A program made the position numbers and the translations under genes. Positions 1 through 12,360 of a stretch of DNA of 64,000 nt are shown in pieces (position 1 is the stretch's first letter; every line of letters starts with the position of its first letter). The stretch covers positions 12,750,501 to 12,814,500 of the forward strand of contig NC_134031.1 in assembly GCF_964204645.1 (NCBI RefSeq). The letters run 5' to 3'. The notes under the pieces were generated by a model. That model had not been told where the DNA came from. It searched no databases and worked only from the letters and a program-made list of their open reading frames with translations. This stretch comes from Tubulanus polymorphus (lineage: Eukaryota; Nemertea; Palaeonemertea; Tubulaniformes; Tubulanidae).

Positions 1-2225
1 ATTTTGAAAATAGAAATGCATGTTCGTTCAAATTTTAGTGAATATTTCATATAAACATGTTAATGAAAAAATGTAATTAATCCTTGAAACATTTTCATAA
101 TAAGTTTTCATTAGGTCTAATAATCCAACAACATACACTGGTGTCTCATCGTTTATGAAGACTTGCAAATTTTTCGATAACAGTGTCTATATCTATATCA
201 TAGTTATATGTATGTGAGTGAGAAATTTTCTTTGACAAAAAATAGTGAAACTCAAAATCTTATAGGGAGTGGGTGCGTTCCCCTGGGTACAGGCCTGTAT
301 AGACTGAGTTTTGGCATGACAGTTGTTGATGGTTTGCGCATTTGATTAAAAAAGTATTGATTTTCACTTTTCAAAGGTGATGATAAGTCTTGATTTTGAT
401 CAAAGCCTGACAACTACGAACCCTGTTTATTGCCCGAAAGTTCGGTATTTTCTGAGTGTGTAGGCCTATTTCCGCGGATTAATTGAATGTTTACACATTG
501 GTGATATGGACTCAGCGAGTACACGCGCTACATCGATTCAACATTAGCTGCTGTTTTGCATCGATACTCAGTGTTTACGTGCGCTTTAAAAGTCTATTGT
601 ATGCACAGTTTAGTTTTTACAGATTGCACTACGTCGACCAGCACTGAAAACTTTCTTACTATTACTAAGTACAATGATTAATCGTCATTGATTCTTTTGC
701 ACTTTCCCGTCAGCGATCCGTTTTAGAGCCCGATTAATAATCATATTTTATGCGTATTTAGTTTGCGGCACAGTGATGAGAGTGCGTGTCGATAACATTA
801 GTTACAGTCCCGTCAGCAATATTGCCTTATACACGCGGCGTTCATCGCTTATGTATCAGTAATAGATAAAGTGTTTAAGGTCTTGAATTAGCAGAAGAAA
901 TATTATTCACAACTTTAAGGCTACTATAAAAAATTATTGTGAAACCATTAAAAACCTTCAAGTCGGTAAACTTAATTTTGTCAGTAACTAGTTTTAACTA
1001 CGACAGATTATATGTATATATTATATGTATAGCCAGATTAGTTTCACATTCGGATATTTTCACAAATATCCCATCCAATTTTAAAAGCTTTAACCACCAA
1101 CGATTAGGTAACTAACTTGTCAGTAACAGGCCTACGCCCTCATCGTAGTTGTTTTGTATTATTTTCTCTGGATCTATCAAAAATTTCTGAAGAATCCCAT
1201 AACCAATCTTTCGAAGATGTCATTCAAGAATTCTAATGAGCCTTGCTGGTAAATATTCATTCTTTTCCACTTGGTCGATCATTAGACTAGCTCCAGGCCC
1301 TAAGGGTACAGCTAGCAGTTGGCCTTTGGTTCAGTCTGTGAACAGCTTCAAAACAACCTGGATGTGAAGCTTGTACCCCATGGACTGCATGGTCATTGGC
1401 CTATGTCATGGGTTCTTGGCAATTGTGCTGAGAGCAGACTGTATCCGGTGGTCGTGGTAAGTAACGCGATAGTCTATGGATTAAACATGCACTGATGGCT
1501 CAAATGATACCTTCATTCTCAACCCCTCTAATCGTATCTAAAGCAATATCAATCCATACCGACGACGGTAGATCGTTTGTAAATCAAGCTAACATATTGC
1601 GAGCCTCAGGACCTTTGGTTCTCTAGTTTTCAAACTTGCAGAAATGCTAACTGCTCCGTTTTGCCTTAAATCTCTGTATTACCTTAAACTTGCATTGTAT
1701 GTTGACTCTCAACTCTTTGTTTTACTGTGAAACTTCGTTTACACCTGACTTGCAAAAGTTTTTAAAAAGCACTACACAGTGTGTAAGCCTTAGGAACCAA
1801 CCTAACTCATCTTCACCCTGAGTTCGACTTTTAATTTCTATTCTCCGTCGTCGTCCTATCAAAATTGTTGGATAAAGACGGCCAACACAATAGGTCCCAG
1901 AATATGAGAACAACGACTATCTGCCTTCTACCGTGGTTTTATTCGGAATAAATGTATTTACAAGTACATGGTTTATATACAAATCGGAGGGGGGTAGCGT
2001 GAAAGCAGAGTGCACAGAAATAGTGCTAGAAGAGAGATTTAGAATAAAGACTGTACAAGTTCATAGAATTTAGAAATGCGAAATACAATACAAACAGGTT
2101 CAGCGCACAAACTCCGTGCACACAACGAGCGATAATGCGAGAGAGAGGACTGTAATCCTATCCTAAGGTTACTCATTCATCAAATCGTCATTCACAAAAA
2201 TGTTTTTTTCTAACTGTAGTTTTCA
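1..2225. other. Gene-free left flank
   Basis: No exon, RNA gene or transposon coding region could be recognised here. The sequence is moderately AT-rich with many stops in all frames. Short open stretches (for example 1722-1913 minus) have no family resemblance. An AATAAA motif at about 1948-1953 is not attached to any coding exon I can identify. Confidence 0.5.
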
Positions 2226-3020
2226 AGGGTAATTTTGAAGGCGCTTCAGTCATTATCTTATTTCACATCAATTTCACATTGCCTATTTAGTGTCCCCATG
2301 GTGTATCAGCATAAGATAAATTGGGTCGATTAGACACAATATGGCCATTGTGTGTGACCTTTCTTCAACCCAAAAAGGTCATTTTGGAGATTTCATTTCT
2401 ACAGTTTCCGAATGGTTTGCAATTTTTCATTGAAATATGTGATGGTTATGCATTGAGAAGGGTTCTTAAGCATTTCAAACAGATTTCAAACGGACTATTG
2501 CATTCACTTTTCGTCTGTCATCCGTTCGTCCGTCCATAGACAGAATCAAGTTATTTTGGGAGGTTTTGAAGACGTTTCTATGGATAGTCTTGACTGGCTC
2601 GATCAGAATCAAGATGGCCAACTGGCAGCCATTATTGTTCGCTGAAATCAGCACTTTTTACACATTTTTGAAATCTTCAAGGGAAATTATGAAGATGCTT
2701 CTATCAATTATCTCGAACTTTCACATATATTTGTATCCCCCAAGGTGTCATCGGAATGAGAGAAATTGGGTCAATCAGACTCAAGATGGCTGTCCTATGA
2801 CCTTGTTTATGCCCTAAAAGGTCAATTTTGGCCTGAATTCCGATACCTAGCTTCCTATTGGTTTACAATTTTTCGTTGAATTTTGTGAAGGGTATTCTAT
2901 GGAAAGGGATATTCAATAAATCAGTCAGGTATTTTTGATCAACCAATTATTACGCAATTGGTAATCATCAGTCCTCATTCTTAGGTGGAAAAAGTTTTTT
3001 TGAGAAAAATATCTACAAAT
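2226..3020 (+). mobile_element. Old HINE1 fragments (two, head to tail)
   Basis: Two diverged pieces of the HINE1 repeat family lie in tandem. The first (about 2226-2490) matches the central part of the intact copies. The second starts at about 2490 with the conserved block ATTGCATTCACTTTTCGTC, followed by a GTCY microsatellite (GTCTGTCATCCGTTCGTCCGTCC) and the AGACAGAATCAAGTTATTTTGG block. It then runs through the GGCAGCCATTATTGTTCG region and fades out at about 3015. The 5' hairpin and the 3' terminal hairpin with CTAG are both missing, so these are truncated, non-mobile relics. They lie immediately upstream of the Helitron Rep relic. Confidence 0.75.
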
Positions 3021-3149
3021 TTTAACTTATAGTCTTGATACTTGATTATAATTAGCACTGTCAAAGGAAACATCTCTTCACTTGGAATTGGGATGACCCA
3101 ATTCTTTGTTCAAGGGGGAGTTAAATATTGAATAATATATAATTTGGGG

Positions 3150-5275
3150 AATAATGGACTTCTTGCCATCAGACATGGTTCAATCATTCTGTCAGTCAAG
3201 TGAAAACCTTTTTCGAAATTCCTTACCAACAAGTTATCTTACAATAACTGTGAGTGGATTTGTCATACTTATGCCAACTCAATAAAAAAGAAAAAAGTAC
3301 AAAAACTATCTGTAGCAAATGGCATGTCCTTCCCAGTGAAGCCCAAAGAATTAGAACTACATGAGTTAGAAGAACATCTCATTGCATTGAGAATGCCTTT
3401 TATGCAAATAAGGGCTCTACCCTTATAAGAGGTTTTCAAAGATCAGTCAAGGGTGTGGTGGTTAATGTGCCAATGGATGTACAGAAAACTATATCTGCTC
3501 TTCCACGACCTGAAAGTGAAATGGACACTGTACCATTGCAACTGAAAAGAAAGCTATCCTACACATCAAATGTAATGGTTGAAAATATCCGACCATTGAA
3601 AGTTTTACATGCTCTTAATTTGCTGCTGAACAATAAATAGCCCGTTATACAAAACTTCTGGTATCACTGTAGATGACAATTGGTTGCAGGACTGTGGAAA
3701 TGATTCCCAAGAAAATGTCTCGAATGAAATTGTTAATTTTGATACTGACGAGGATGATGAAGAAAGTATCACCTGCCAATTTAGAGACTTTACTTGACCA
3801 TACTGAATTGGATGCTAGCCAGTACCTCAAATTTGCTCCAGGTGAGAATCAGCATCCAATAAGTTTGTATCAACACCCTGATGCTGAATACTTGTCTTTT
3901 CCAGCAATATTTTGTGGAGAAAGAAGGCCTGACGATGCTAGACTGCAAACTGTTCACTACAGTGATATTTGTAAGTGGGAACTTCGTTCAGAAGATCAAC
4001 GGGTTGCTGGGTCTATCCCAAACCTATTTTTCAAACTTAAAAAGTTGCATATAAAACAAATATCTGATAAAGTTACTCTTGCTATACGTAGATTCCAGCT
4101 GAAAGGGGAACGTGTAACTGTCGGACAAATAATTGACAGACTAGATCAGTTGGTGCATCTGGATGAAGGATTCTACATATTCTGAACCATCCGTAATTCT
4201 CCACCATACTTGGAAAACTAGAAGAAGAATCTATTTGCCATGATACGCCAACTTGGATTGCCCACATGGTTCATTTCACTGTCTGCTGCTGATACCAGAT
4301 GGCCAGATTTACTCAAAGTTATTGGCAAGTTACTAGATAGTAAAGACTATACTGATGAGGAACTAGACTCCATGCCTTGGACAGAAAACGTGTCGACTAC
4401 TGCAAAATGATCCTGTCACAGCTGCAAGGTTTTTTGATCACAGATTCCATGAATTTATTACAAAGGTACTCCTTGGACAAAGTGCACCACTCGGAGAAAT
4501 ATCAGATTATTTCTATAGAGTAGAGTTTCAGCATAGAGGAATTCCACATATTCACATGTTAGTTTTTGTCAAAAGTGCTCCGAAATACAACGTTGATAGT
4601 GATAACAAGATTAATAGATTCATCGACCAATGTGTATCTTGCTCCCTTGGTACTGCAACAATGAATTATGTGGACTTACAAATACATAAACACGGTATGT
4701 CGTGCAGAAAATATGGAAGAGCGATTTGTCGTTTTGGCTATCCTATGCCACATATGCTAGAAACATGTATTCTCACTCCAACAATAGATTTTGATCAAGA
4801 AGACATTGAAAAGTATATCGCAAAAAACATTGATATGAAGAAAAAACTAGATGAAGTGATGAATGGGGATACTGACCTGAATCATATTGCGTTTTTTAGT
4901 TCTTTCAACTTAACACAAACAGAATATATCAAAACACTTCAGGAATGTCGTGTTAATCCGTACATGAAGGACCTTATTGATACTTTGCAAGGTAATCATG
5001 ATATACAATATGTACTTGACCCGTATGCCTGTGCTATGTACATAGTATCATACATAAGTAAATCGCAGAAAGGAATGAGTTCCATGTTACATCAAGCATG
5101 TAAGGAAGCACGGAAAGACAATAAAGACTTGAAACAGCAAGTTAGGCACATAGGCAATAAATTCCTCAATGTATTTGAATACTCAGCACAAGAAGCTGCA
5201 TACTTGGTTCTACAGTTGCCTTTAATTCGTTCAACTAGAGACGTCACATTTTGGACACACTTTGGACAAGGCTAA
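3150..5275 (+). pseudogene. Helitron Rep/helicase-like protein, decayed N-terminal half
   Basis: This is the replication-initiator half of a Helitron transposase, a rolling-circle transposase. The family N-terminal region is visible at about 3240-3640 (LHELEEHLIALRMPFMQIR, then VVNVPMDVQKTISALPRP and LSYTSNVMVENIRPLKVL). The next block at 3673-4185 includes FPAIFCGERRPDD and IPNLFFKLKKLHIKQI. The Rep nuclease follows at 4415-5275, with an HUH-type metal motif in HRGIPHIHML at about 4530-4560 and a two-tyrosine segment (DPYACAMYIVSYISKSQKGM) at about 5018-5080. The frame breaks at least four times, near 3424, 3641, 4186 and 4390. The Pif1-type helicase half normally found downstream is absent. 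Family assignment is strong and the gene is non-functional. Exact element ends were not found. Confidence 0.85.
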
Positions 5276-5747
5276 GGAAGTTGCTGAAAAAGATGAAAAC
5301 ATTGATTACCGTGAGGTTGCTCCTTCAACACAGCAAACTGCTGACTTAATTCGTTCGTCAAGAAGTAAAACTGGTGGATTTACACCGTACACGTCACCGA
5401 CAAAAGTGATGGTTGTTCACAAGGAAGCCCAAGAACAATGCACAAATATAATTGTGGCCGACCACTCAGACTGTATAAAAACGATATCGACAAAGGCAGT
5501 AGCTGAAAAGTTGGCTGTTAACAAATGTTACATACTGTCGAACTATAAGTTAGGACGAACAAATTTAATTACGCTTGACCACTCAACTGTAGTGAAAGAC
5601 AAAGTCACCGGTGTAGATGTACCAGCCAAAATTCTTACAAAAGCCAACAGCTTGTCAGCCATTCAAACAGCAACAGATCGATGGATCCAATCAATCCTAG
5701 ATAATCAACCAACCGATCTCTCTACGATTACTGTTTTCATTGCACAA
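5262..5747 (+). pseudogene. OB-fold/RPA-like ORF fragment joined to the Helitron Rep
   Basis: An open frame overlaps the end of the Rep reading frame (5262-5278) and runs to a canonical splice donor, CACAA|GTAAGT at 5748. Beyond that point the frame continues into low-complexity hydrophobic sequence that looks intronic. The segment VVHKEAQEQCTNIIVADHSD, followed by KLAVNKCYILSNYKLGRTN, has the alternating strand pattern of a single-strand-DNA-binding OB fold. Some aquatic Helitrons carry RPA-like genes, so a captured or accessory OB-fold gene is plausible. I do not recognise a specific family, and the OB-fold reading is inference. It could also be a captured host exon. Confidence 0.35.
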
Positions 5748-5960
5748 GTAAGTGTCAATTTCTGGTCAATTTTACCTAGCTACGCAAAAGGGCTGCTTGT
5801 TCTGGACTTCTTGTATGCATTACTTATGAATTTCCTGTTTGTACTTATCATACTATCAGAAACTGGTCAATCAAGTTATACCAAGACGATTCTGTGTCGA
5901 TTCCCTGTTTTAAAAACCTACATTTGTAATCTGGAATTCAGGTTATCTAAGTTGCTCTAG

Positions 5961-6480
5961 GCAATTACTATCAAGATAGATTTCCAACTTTCCCTATTGT
6001 TTGGTTGTTGCATGGCTCAGCTTGGAGGATACATGCTGGTCTAGTCAAATGTGTAAGAGACTGGCTAGATTTGCACTATACCTTCACAGAATATCTTGAC
6101 AACCAGATATAAGCGGCATTCACACAAGATTCCAGGCTCATTGTATACCATACTTATGTGGTGCTGAATTTTGCACAATACCGCACACACAGCGTGTAGC
6201 ATACACTATACATGATTTGGCATTGAGTAAGCCCTCTTAGGTTTTGCCGATGTTGTGAATGATTCAAGATATATAGCTGCCTTACATTAGAATTGGGAGT
6301 AAACATCGAGTAAAAACTGTCATATGCATGAATAATTGACACATCCCTCCTGGTTGTATTTAACGTACTTCAATCGTAGCTTGCTAAATGCCAAATCTGC
6401 ATTCACATTTGCTAACAGATCTGAGATTGGGTTTAAGTGTTAGACTTAAATATATGTCCTCCCCAAGGTGTGAAGATAGG
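5961..6480. other. No recognised feature
   Basis: The stretch after the Helitron relic shows no convincing coding, RNA or repeat structure. A short minus-strand open stretch (6154-6342) has no family features. Confidence 0.5.
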
Positions 6481-8604
6481 TTACTTTTTTGTTTTACCTT
6501 TGTCAGCGGTATGAAGTTGGCATTGAGCCAATTCATGTAAAATCGCAGTACTTTTTTTATGTGAGCATTTGTTTCATTGGTTCTCGGCTTAAACGACGTA
6601 TAATCAATTCGATTGAAGACATGACGAACCTCCGTCAATGACATGGTCAACTTTGTTGAAATTCGACAAAATTTTTGGTGGGAAAATTCTTAGCTCTCGC
6701 GTGTAAATTTGCAATGACCTCAATTGGTGGGCGTTGTCTCTACCAAAGAATGTGATTGGCTGTTTCTGGGGTATACGGGGAATTCCGGCGTTACTAAAAT
6801 AATTATGGGAAATGGCCAACATTTGATTGGACTAGGTGCCGCAAACGTGTGAATTCCAAATGCTCATTGCTGGTGAGAATATAATTATATCCCATATCCG
6901 CCATAAGAATTGTTTCATTTTAATACCCGGTGATTGTTTTGATTGACATTGAAGTGTAAGCGAACATTCACTTTCAGATAAGGCCTCCACGTGTGCACGG
7001 AGTGCTAATCATTAGACTGTTACACACTATCTTGTACATTATACACTACTATATGGTGATGCTGTAACGCTGCTCGCTGCTTGCTGGTGCATGCACGTTT
7101 TATAGCAGAAGATGAGCGCTGTGTTTTATGTTTGATACAATTTGTAATAAATTGTAATTTCTTGTGACTTGAAAATACTAAGCAGCCAACTATAGGTATA
7201 GGTCGAGGTCTGAATATTGTAGTGGTAAATTCGAGGGTTTAAAACGATCTCATACTACGCCCCAGTGTTTTGGCTTCCGCGGCCATACATTGGAAGAGTT
7301 TTCGTTCCCAAGACTCAATATTCAGCCACCCTTTGATATGTGACATCATATGAATTTTATTTGAATATTTTTTCATATTGTGAAAAATATTTTTTTGAAA
7401 ATATATAATAGTTTCCCTGCCGCGCCTGCCAGTACCCTACAAAATTTTGGATGTAGACCATAAACAAATGTTTATCTTTGGTCTTATTTGACAACAAAAT
7501 AATACTGTAAGAAAGATAAAATACAATATAAACTTCTAGAACTTTGAAGTCACGAATTAATAAGATTTTTCAAGCTATGCCCTTACTCCAAACAACCTCT
7601 AGCTTTCAAGGTAAACCACACTTTGCCCATGGGCAATTTATTTACGATTTTTTATTATGGTACCGGTATGTTTTGTAGCTTCCGCAGCCATACATTGGAA
7701 AAAGGTTGTCGAGACTATTCAGCCACCCTCTGATTTGTGATATCATATGAATTTTATTCAAGTATTTTTAATTTTGTGAAAAATCTTTTTTCCATATATA
7801 AACTAGTTTTCCTGTCTACCTGTACCCTACGAAATTTTGGACGTGGACCGTAAACAGGTGTATTTTTGGCCTTGATTTGACTACAAAATAATTATTTCAG
7901 AAAGATAAAATTAAATAATAACTTTGAATTTGAATTCACAAATTAAAAAGATTTTTCATAAGCAATGCCCTTGCCAAACATGCTCCAGTTTTCAAGGTAA
8001 ACCACACTTTGCCCATGGGCAACTGAGCATATATTCATACAAGTCTTGTATTCATGTGTTATCCATTCTCCAATTTCTAGGAAGCCGATTTTTGAAAAAA
8101 AGGCATTAAAATTTATAGAAGGTGTTTTTGCGAAAGTCTGAACGCAAAAATATCAGTTTTATTAAGCCAACAAGTGAGCAAATCCTCCTCTATGATTGGC
8201 TTAGCCACAGAAACCAACAGGTGTTCACGTGAACCCGCGGTATCGTCTACTGTTTCATTTCTGGGTTTTATTTCAAGATTTTAATTTGTATTTCAATTGA
8301 CCTTGATAATTAGCTAATTAGCCATGTGCTCAAATTGCAAATTCAATCAAATTTTATTCTGCAAAAAAATATCGAATCCAATTCAATTTTACTTAATTGA
8401 ACAAAATATCAAATTCAGTTTTTATTTCATAATCAATACTATGAGGGGAAAATATTGATCTGAATTATTTTTTCCTGCTGTCTGTGTTAACACACGATTG
8501 TATTGAGCAGGGAGTGTGTTTTAACGAATATAACACACAGATTACATCATTTATGAAAAGCAAATGTGGCTGGCTTGCAATAGTGCCCCTTGGGGCTCTA
8601 GTTT
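6481..8604 (+). mobile_element. HINE2-type composite repeat with two ~370-bp internal units
   Basis: The left part (6490-7110) is duplicated at 12370-13080 with clear but diverged identity, beginning with the TCAGCGGTATGAAGTTGGCA block. The middle holds two tandem ~370-bp units (about 7265-7640 and 7660-8022), each running from CTTCCGC.GCCATACATTGGAA to a GCCCATGGGCAA palindrome. The right part (about 8010-8604) matches the HINE2 copy at 51605-52183 and ends with AGTGCCCCTTGGGGCTCTAG, a hairpin followed by CTAG and then T. The 5' terminal GGCCAGCC block of intact HINE2 was not seen at the left edge, so the 5' boundary is uncertain and more than one element may be fused. Confidence 0.65.
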
Positions 8605-8762
8605 AAACTCGTGTCAATCATACTAGTCATCTCAAATCATACTCTCAATATGACACATGTATATAATACATTTAAAAAATTGTTTTTCCCAAGAATACCA
8701 AAAACATACAAAAATTCCAGTTGATACTGTCAAATGAAATTTTTCTTAATCCTTATTTACAG

Positions 8763-8985
8763 ATTTTGGAAAAACCAATTACAGACCATGCACTGCAGAT
8801 TATTGGAATAGACCGATTCGAAGACGAAAAATGGTACTTGTTTGCACGAGTCGCTAACTCCTACAAAACTATTGTGACTAAACACGATGTTCTAGCGAAA
8901 TGTTTTGGGAGATTTGTTTTTGAGCTTGATCTATTAGAGAAAATCGACCAAAACCCAAATGAAATTTCCCTAGCTAAAATGCAAG
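8763..8985 (+). CDS. Internal exon of an unidentified host gene
   Basis: An acidic, evenly mixed 74-codon open frame is bounded by a polypyrimidine acceptor (CCTTATTTACAG) and a donor (GCAAG|GTAAAC), leaving phase 1. It encodes a segment with IIGIDRFEDEKWYLFARVAN and KCFGRFVFELDLLEKIDQNP, with no motif I can name. The phase fits exactly onto the terminal exon at 11542-11618, after which there is a plausible polyadenylation signal (ATGAATAAAG at about 12306). The intron between them is filled by nested transposons. The gene is on the plus strand and its upstream exons were not found in the window. It could also be a long-domesticated transposon protein. Confidence 0.55.
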
Positions 8986-9329
8986 GTAAACTATTTAACT
9001 GATAGATTCTTCTTATCCAACTTAAACAATGCGTAATGGATAGTGAGATTTTTATTTGCTGCTGCAACTAAAACTTATAATGACCTATATTGTTCAGCAG
9101 AATCATCACTATTTACAAATCATGAAGTTTACTCTACAATCCATTATCTTGACCTTTCACATATGTTTTATGTCGCCCTTCAGCATTGAGTAAAAATTGA
9201 TCGATCAGATTTATGATGGTAGTCGATCCTGTGACCTCTTTTGTGTCCAAAAATGTTATTTTTTCTTGAGCTCAGTAACCTGTATTTCAATGAGATTTCT
9301 GATTGTAATACTTTGGAAAGGAATTCTAA

Positions 9330-10954
9330 AGGCCCATCTACACCAGAGGAAAAATCCTTTTTTTTTAATCTACACAAGGAAAAAATTTCCGAAAGGCCGC
9401 CTTTATCGCAACCGCCTTTTAAAAGGGCAGCTCCCTTTAGGCCAACTCACTAGTGTACCCCAACAGAGCGCTTTTAAGAAAGCCGGCTTTTCATCCGTGT
9501 CGATGCACGATCATGAAGAGGCGGCTCCGTTAAGTTCCTTAACAGATGTCAGCACCGTTCTTAGCTACTGCCTTATTTCCGGCTTACGTTGACGATTACG
9601 TAAGACTTGAAGGAACAGCATCCACATACAAAGTGACAGAAGCTCCATTTTTAGCCCACTTGGGACTTTAATCCCAGCGGGCTATTGCGTTCATTTTTCG
9701 TCCCGCATCCATCCGTCCGTAGACAGAATCCAGTTATTTTGGGAAGTTTTGAAGATGCTTCAAGGTAATGTCTTGATATTTGGTTTATACATGTATCTAC
9801 CCTAGACACAACTTCAGCCGAAAAACTGGCCCTGTCCGTATCAAGATGGTGGACAAGCAGCCATTGTTGTTCGTCAAGATCGGCACTTTTTACACTTTTT
9901 GAGGGAAATTTTGAAGACGCTTAAATCAATTACCTTGATCTTTCGTATATATTTGAATCCCCCAATTGCCCATCACCATAAGAAAAAATGGGTCGATAGG
10001 ACTCAAGATGGCTGTCCTATGACCTTTTTAGTGCCAAAAATGTCAATTTTGGCCCAAATTCTGAGTCCTGTAGCTTCCTACTGGCTTGCCATTTCTCATT
10101 GCAATTTGTGATGGGTATTCTTGGGAAAGGGATATTTTATACCTGGGCCAAGTATTTTTGATCGGCCAATTATGACACAATTGGCGGCCATCTTATCATC
10201 AGTACTCATTCATAGGTAGGAATAAGTTTTTCCACATTGTTTTGATACCTAAGCATATTTTGTTACCACAATCAATTGCAAAGTTGTAGCGCATGAAATC
10301 ATCTATGATTGTGGTGAGTTTTAAGGAAATTAGTTATTCTATATGGTCACCAGGGGCGTTGAATAGTAGAATAACTTAGTATTTCCTTATAAGATTGGTA
10401 CGGTACCTAGGCATATTTTGTTACCATGATCCATTGCAGTTGTAGTTTATGACATGTTCTATGATTGTGGTTAGTTTCAAGGTCATTGGGTTTTGCATAT
10501 GGTCACCAGGGGGCATTGAATAGCAGAATAACTTAGTATTTCCATATTAAATTGGTAACGAGGCATATTTTGTTATCACTATCAATTACAAAATCGTAGC
10601 TGTTGACATGTTCTATGATTGGTGAGTTTCAAGGTCATTGGTTTTTGTATATGGTCAGTAGGGGGTGTTGAATAATGAAATTGTTAGATTGTTGAGCATT
10701 TGAAACCACCTCCCAAGTGGGCATGGTGTCCCTGAACCCCTAGTTATGATAACTTGGTTAGAAATTCTTTTATAAATGATTGAAAATTCTTTAACATTTT
10801 TAACCCAGGTAGTGCAATCACTACACTACAATGTTTATGTAACCGAAAGTGCCACACTACAAGTCTTGTGTAAACGAAAAGCTCGCTTCCCCGTTACTTA
10901 GAAAAGCCGGTTCCAACGGAGCCGGTTTTTTAGTGCTTCCGTGTAGATGGGCCT
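9330..10954. mobile_element. Harbinger-like MITE (TAA target), split by a HINE1
   Basis: Terminal inverted repeats AGGCCCATCTACAC (9330) and GTGTAGATGGGCCT (ending 10954) are flanked by TAA on both sides (9327-9329 and 10955-10957). A 3-bp TWA-type duplication fits PIF/Harbinger elements. Excluding the HINE1 at 9651-10743, the element is about 530 bp and non-coding. The superfamily is inferred from TSD length and sequence only. Confidence 0.6.
9651..10743 (+). mobile_element. HINE1 copy, nested inside the Harbinger-like MITE
   Basis: The 5' end TTAGCCCACTTGGGA forms a hairpin with TCCCAGCGGGCT. A short GTCC-type tract follows (CCGCATCCATCCGTCCGT) and then the AGACAGAATCCAGTTATTTT block. About three ~150-bp units with ACTTAGTATTTCC come next, and the 3' end is CTCCCAAGTGGGC-ATGGTGTCCCTGAACCCCTAG followed by TT. 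The 5' GCCCACTTGGGA and 3' TCCCAAGTGGGC are asymmetric terminal inverted repeats. There is no coding capacity. The insertion lies between T residues, as expected for Helentron-type elements. Confidence 0.85.
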
Positions 10955-11541
10955 TAAACATATCCAAGAGATTTTTCGATCAGTCAAATGTCACACAATC
11001 GGCAGCCATCTTATTGTCATCAGTCCTCATTCATAGATAGAAAAAAGTTAAAACGTTACTCCAACAAAACCAATTATGTAATACTAATGTCAAATTCTAT
11101 GATTGTTATGAATTACAACCCAAATATTGACTGTTACCTACTAACAAATGTAACAAGTACACTGCAATTAATATGCTGCACACACTCCATTGCCAAAACC
11201 ATTTTCCGCCCCCTAGCAACAATTACTCCACAATTGTAGGTCATGTGATCAATTAAGCTAGTAATAGGATCAGCCCATCACATACACCGTGAACCTTAAT
11301 CCACCAACAGTGCACTACTTTGCGTGGACACTTATAATTCCAGTTGTGACCTTGATTTCTGACACTGATATTGGCGTCACAGATTTATTTGTAGCGTACT
11401 TGGTGCTAGTTTGCAGCAGACCTAAGGATTATGACGTAACTTGGTCTATTGCAATGCACTATCCTTTATAAAGATAGTTAAGCCTACTTATGCTTGATAG
11501 TTAGCCTACCAATATTAACCCTGCCAAATTGAATTTTTCAG

Positions 11542-11618
11542 GAGATGAACTCATTACACTTGCTCGAGTGACTGAAATGAAACCAAAGAAGCCAATTGAA
11601 AAAACCAACAAATATTAG
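11542..11618 (+). CDS. Terminal exon of the unidentified host gene
   Basis: The acceptor GAATTTTTCAG precedes a short exon that completes the phase left by the exon at 8763-8985. It encodes a basic tail (GDELITLARVTEMKPKKP...) ending in TAG. The Lys/Pro-rich C-terminus has no recognisable domain. The 3' UTR would extend towards the AATAAA at about 12308. The gene function is unknown. Confidence 0.55.
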
Positions 11619-12360
11619 TTGCGAAAACTGTTGATGTTTATCGTTTGATTGCTTTAGCTGTTCGGTTAAGTTGTTCTGGTATTAGAACATTTGCTGCCAA
11701 CCACTGTTTTTTGTTTTTTTTTTAAATGTTTGATTACTTGGTTATCTGTGTGATGCTGCACGTCACAGAGAGGACCGATGCAACTAAAGGGAAGATAGAA
11801 TACTCCTTGTTCTTTTTACAGATGTACAATATCCAGATATTTCTCGGGTTCCATTACTGGAACACATCCAGAACACATCCGGACGCATAATTACCCACGT
11901 GGGATGCTGACGTGGTACCCTGATGAGCAGTATTTGCGCACAAAGACACTCCTGCCTGCACACCGTAATCTCTTTCGATTGAGCATGTCGAATCAGCTTG
12001 AGATTCTAATTCACACTGTTGATATCGCTCATTATCCGACATCTTAAAGAACCAGGCTGTTTATCTAAGATAATCCGAGTAAGGATATGCCCGCTGCTAC
12101 CTTCATTTTTGTACTCTCTGGAGCGCACTATTTGTTGCACATGTAAATATTCGATCTAAACTACATCGTCTAGATTTGGGTCGTCATTGACTGCCGAGTT
12201 AAAACTGTTTTTGAATACCTGCCATTTAAGTAAATCACTGTTGAATTTGCCGAGTGTAACTATAATTAAATTTACTTTGTACGGGTGCAATTACACCGCA
12301 CATCGATGAATAAAGAGTTTGTTTTGCATTTATTTTTTCTTTGAGATGAATCATTCAGTC
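11619..12360. promoter_or_regulatory. Probable 3' UTR and downstream flank of the unidentified gene
   Basis: No coding sequence is recognisable. An ATGAATAAAGAG motif at about 12305-12316, followed by a T-rich stretch, is the best polyadenylation signal for the plus-strand gene ending at 11618. A minus-strand open stretch at 11854-12042 has no family features. Confidence 0.35.

Larger units (their letters stand above)
9120..11050 (+). mobile_element. Outer, oldest HINE1 copy of a three-level nest
   Basis: HINE1 central sequence is present at about 9150-9329 (ACCTTTCACATATG through TACTTTGGAAAGGAATTC) and resumes at about 10955-11050 (CAGTCAAATGTCACACAATCGGCAGCC through the poly-A-rich block). 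The two halves are collinear with intact HINE1 copies once the Harbinger-like insert (9330-10954) is taken out. The outer termini are eroded. Confidence 0.6.

Noticed and set aside
9197-9592. 131-codon ORF as a gene
   Set aside because: It crosses the border between an old HINE1 and a MITE, so it is an accidental open frame.
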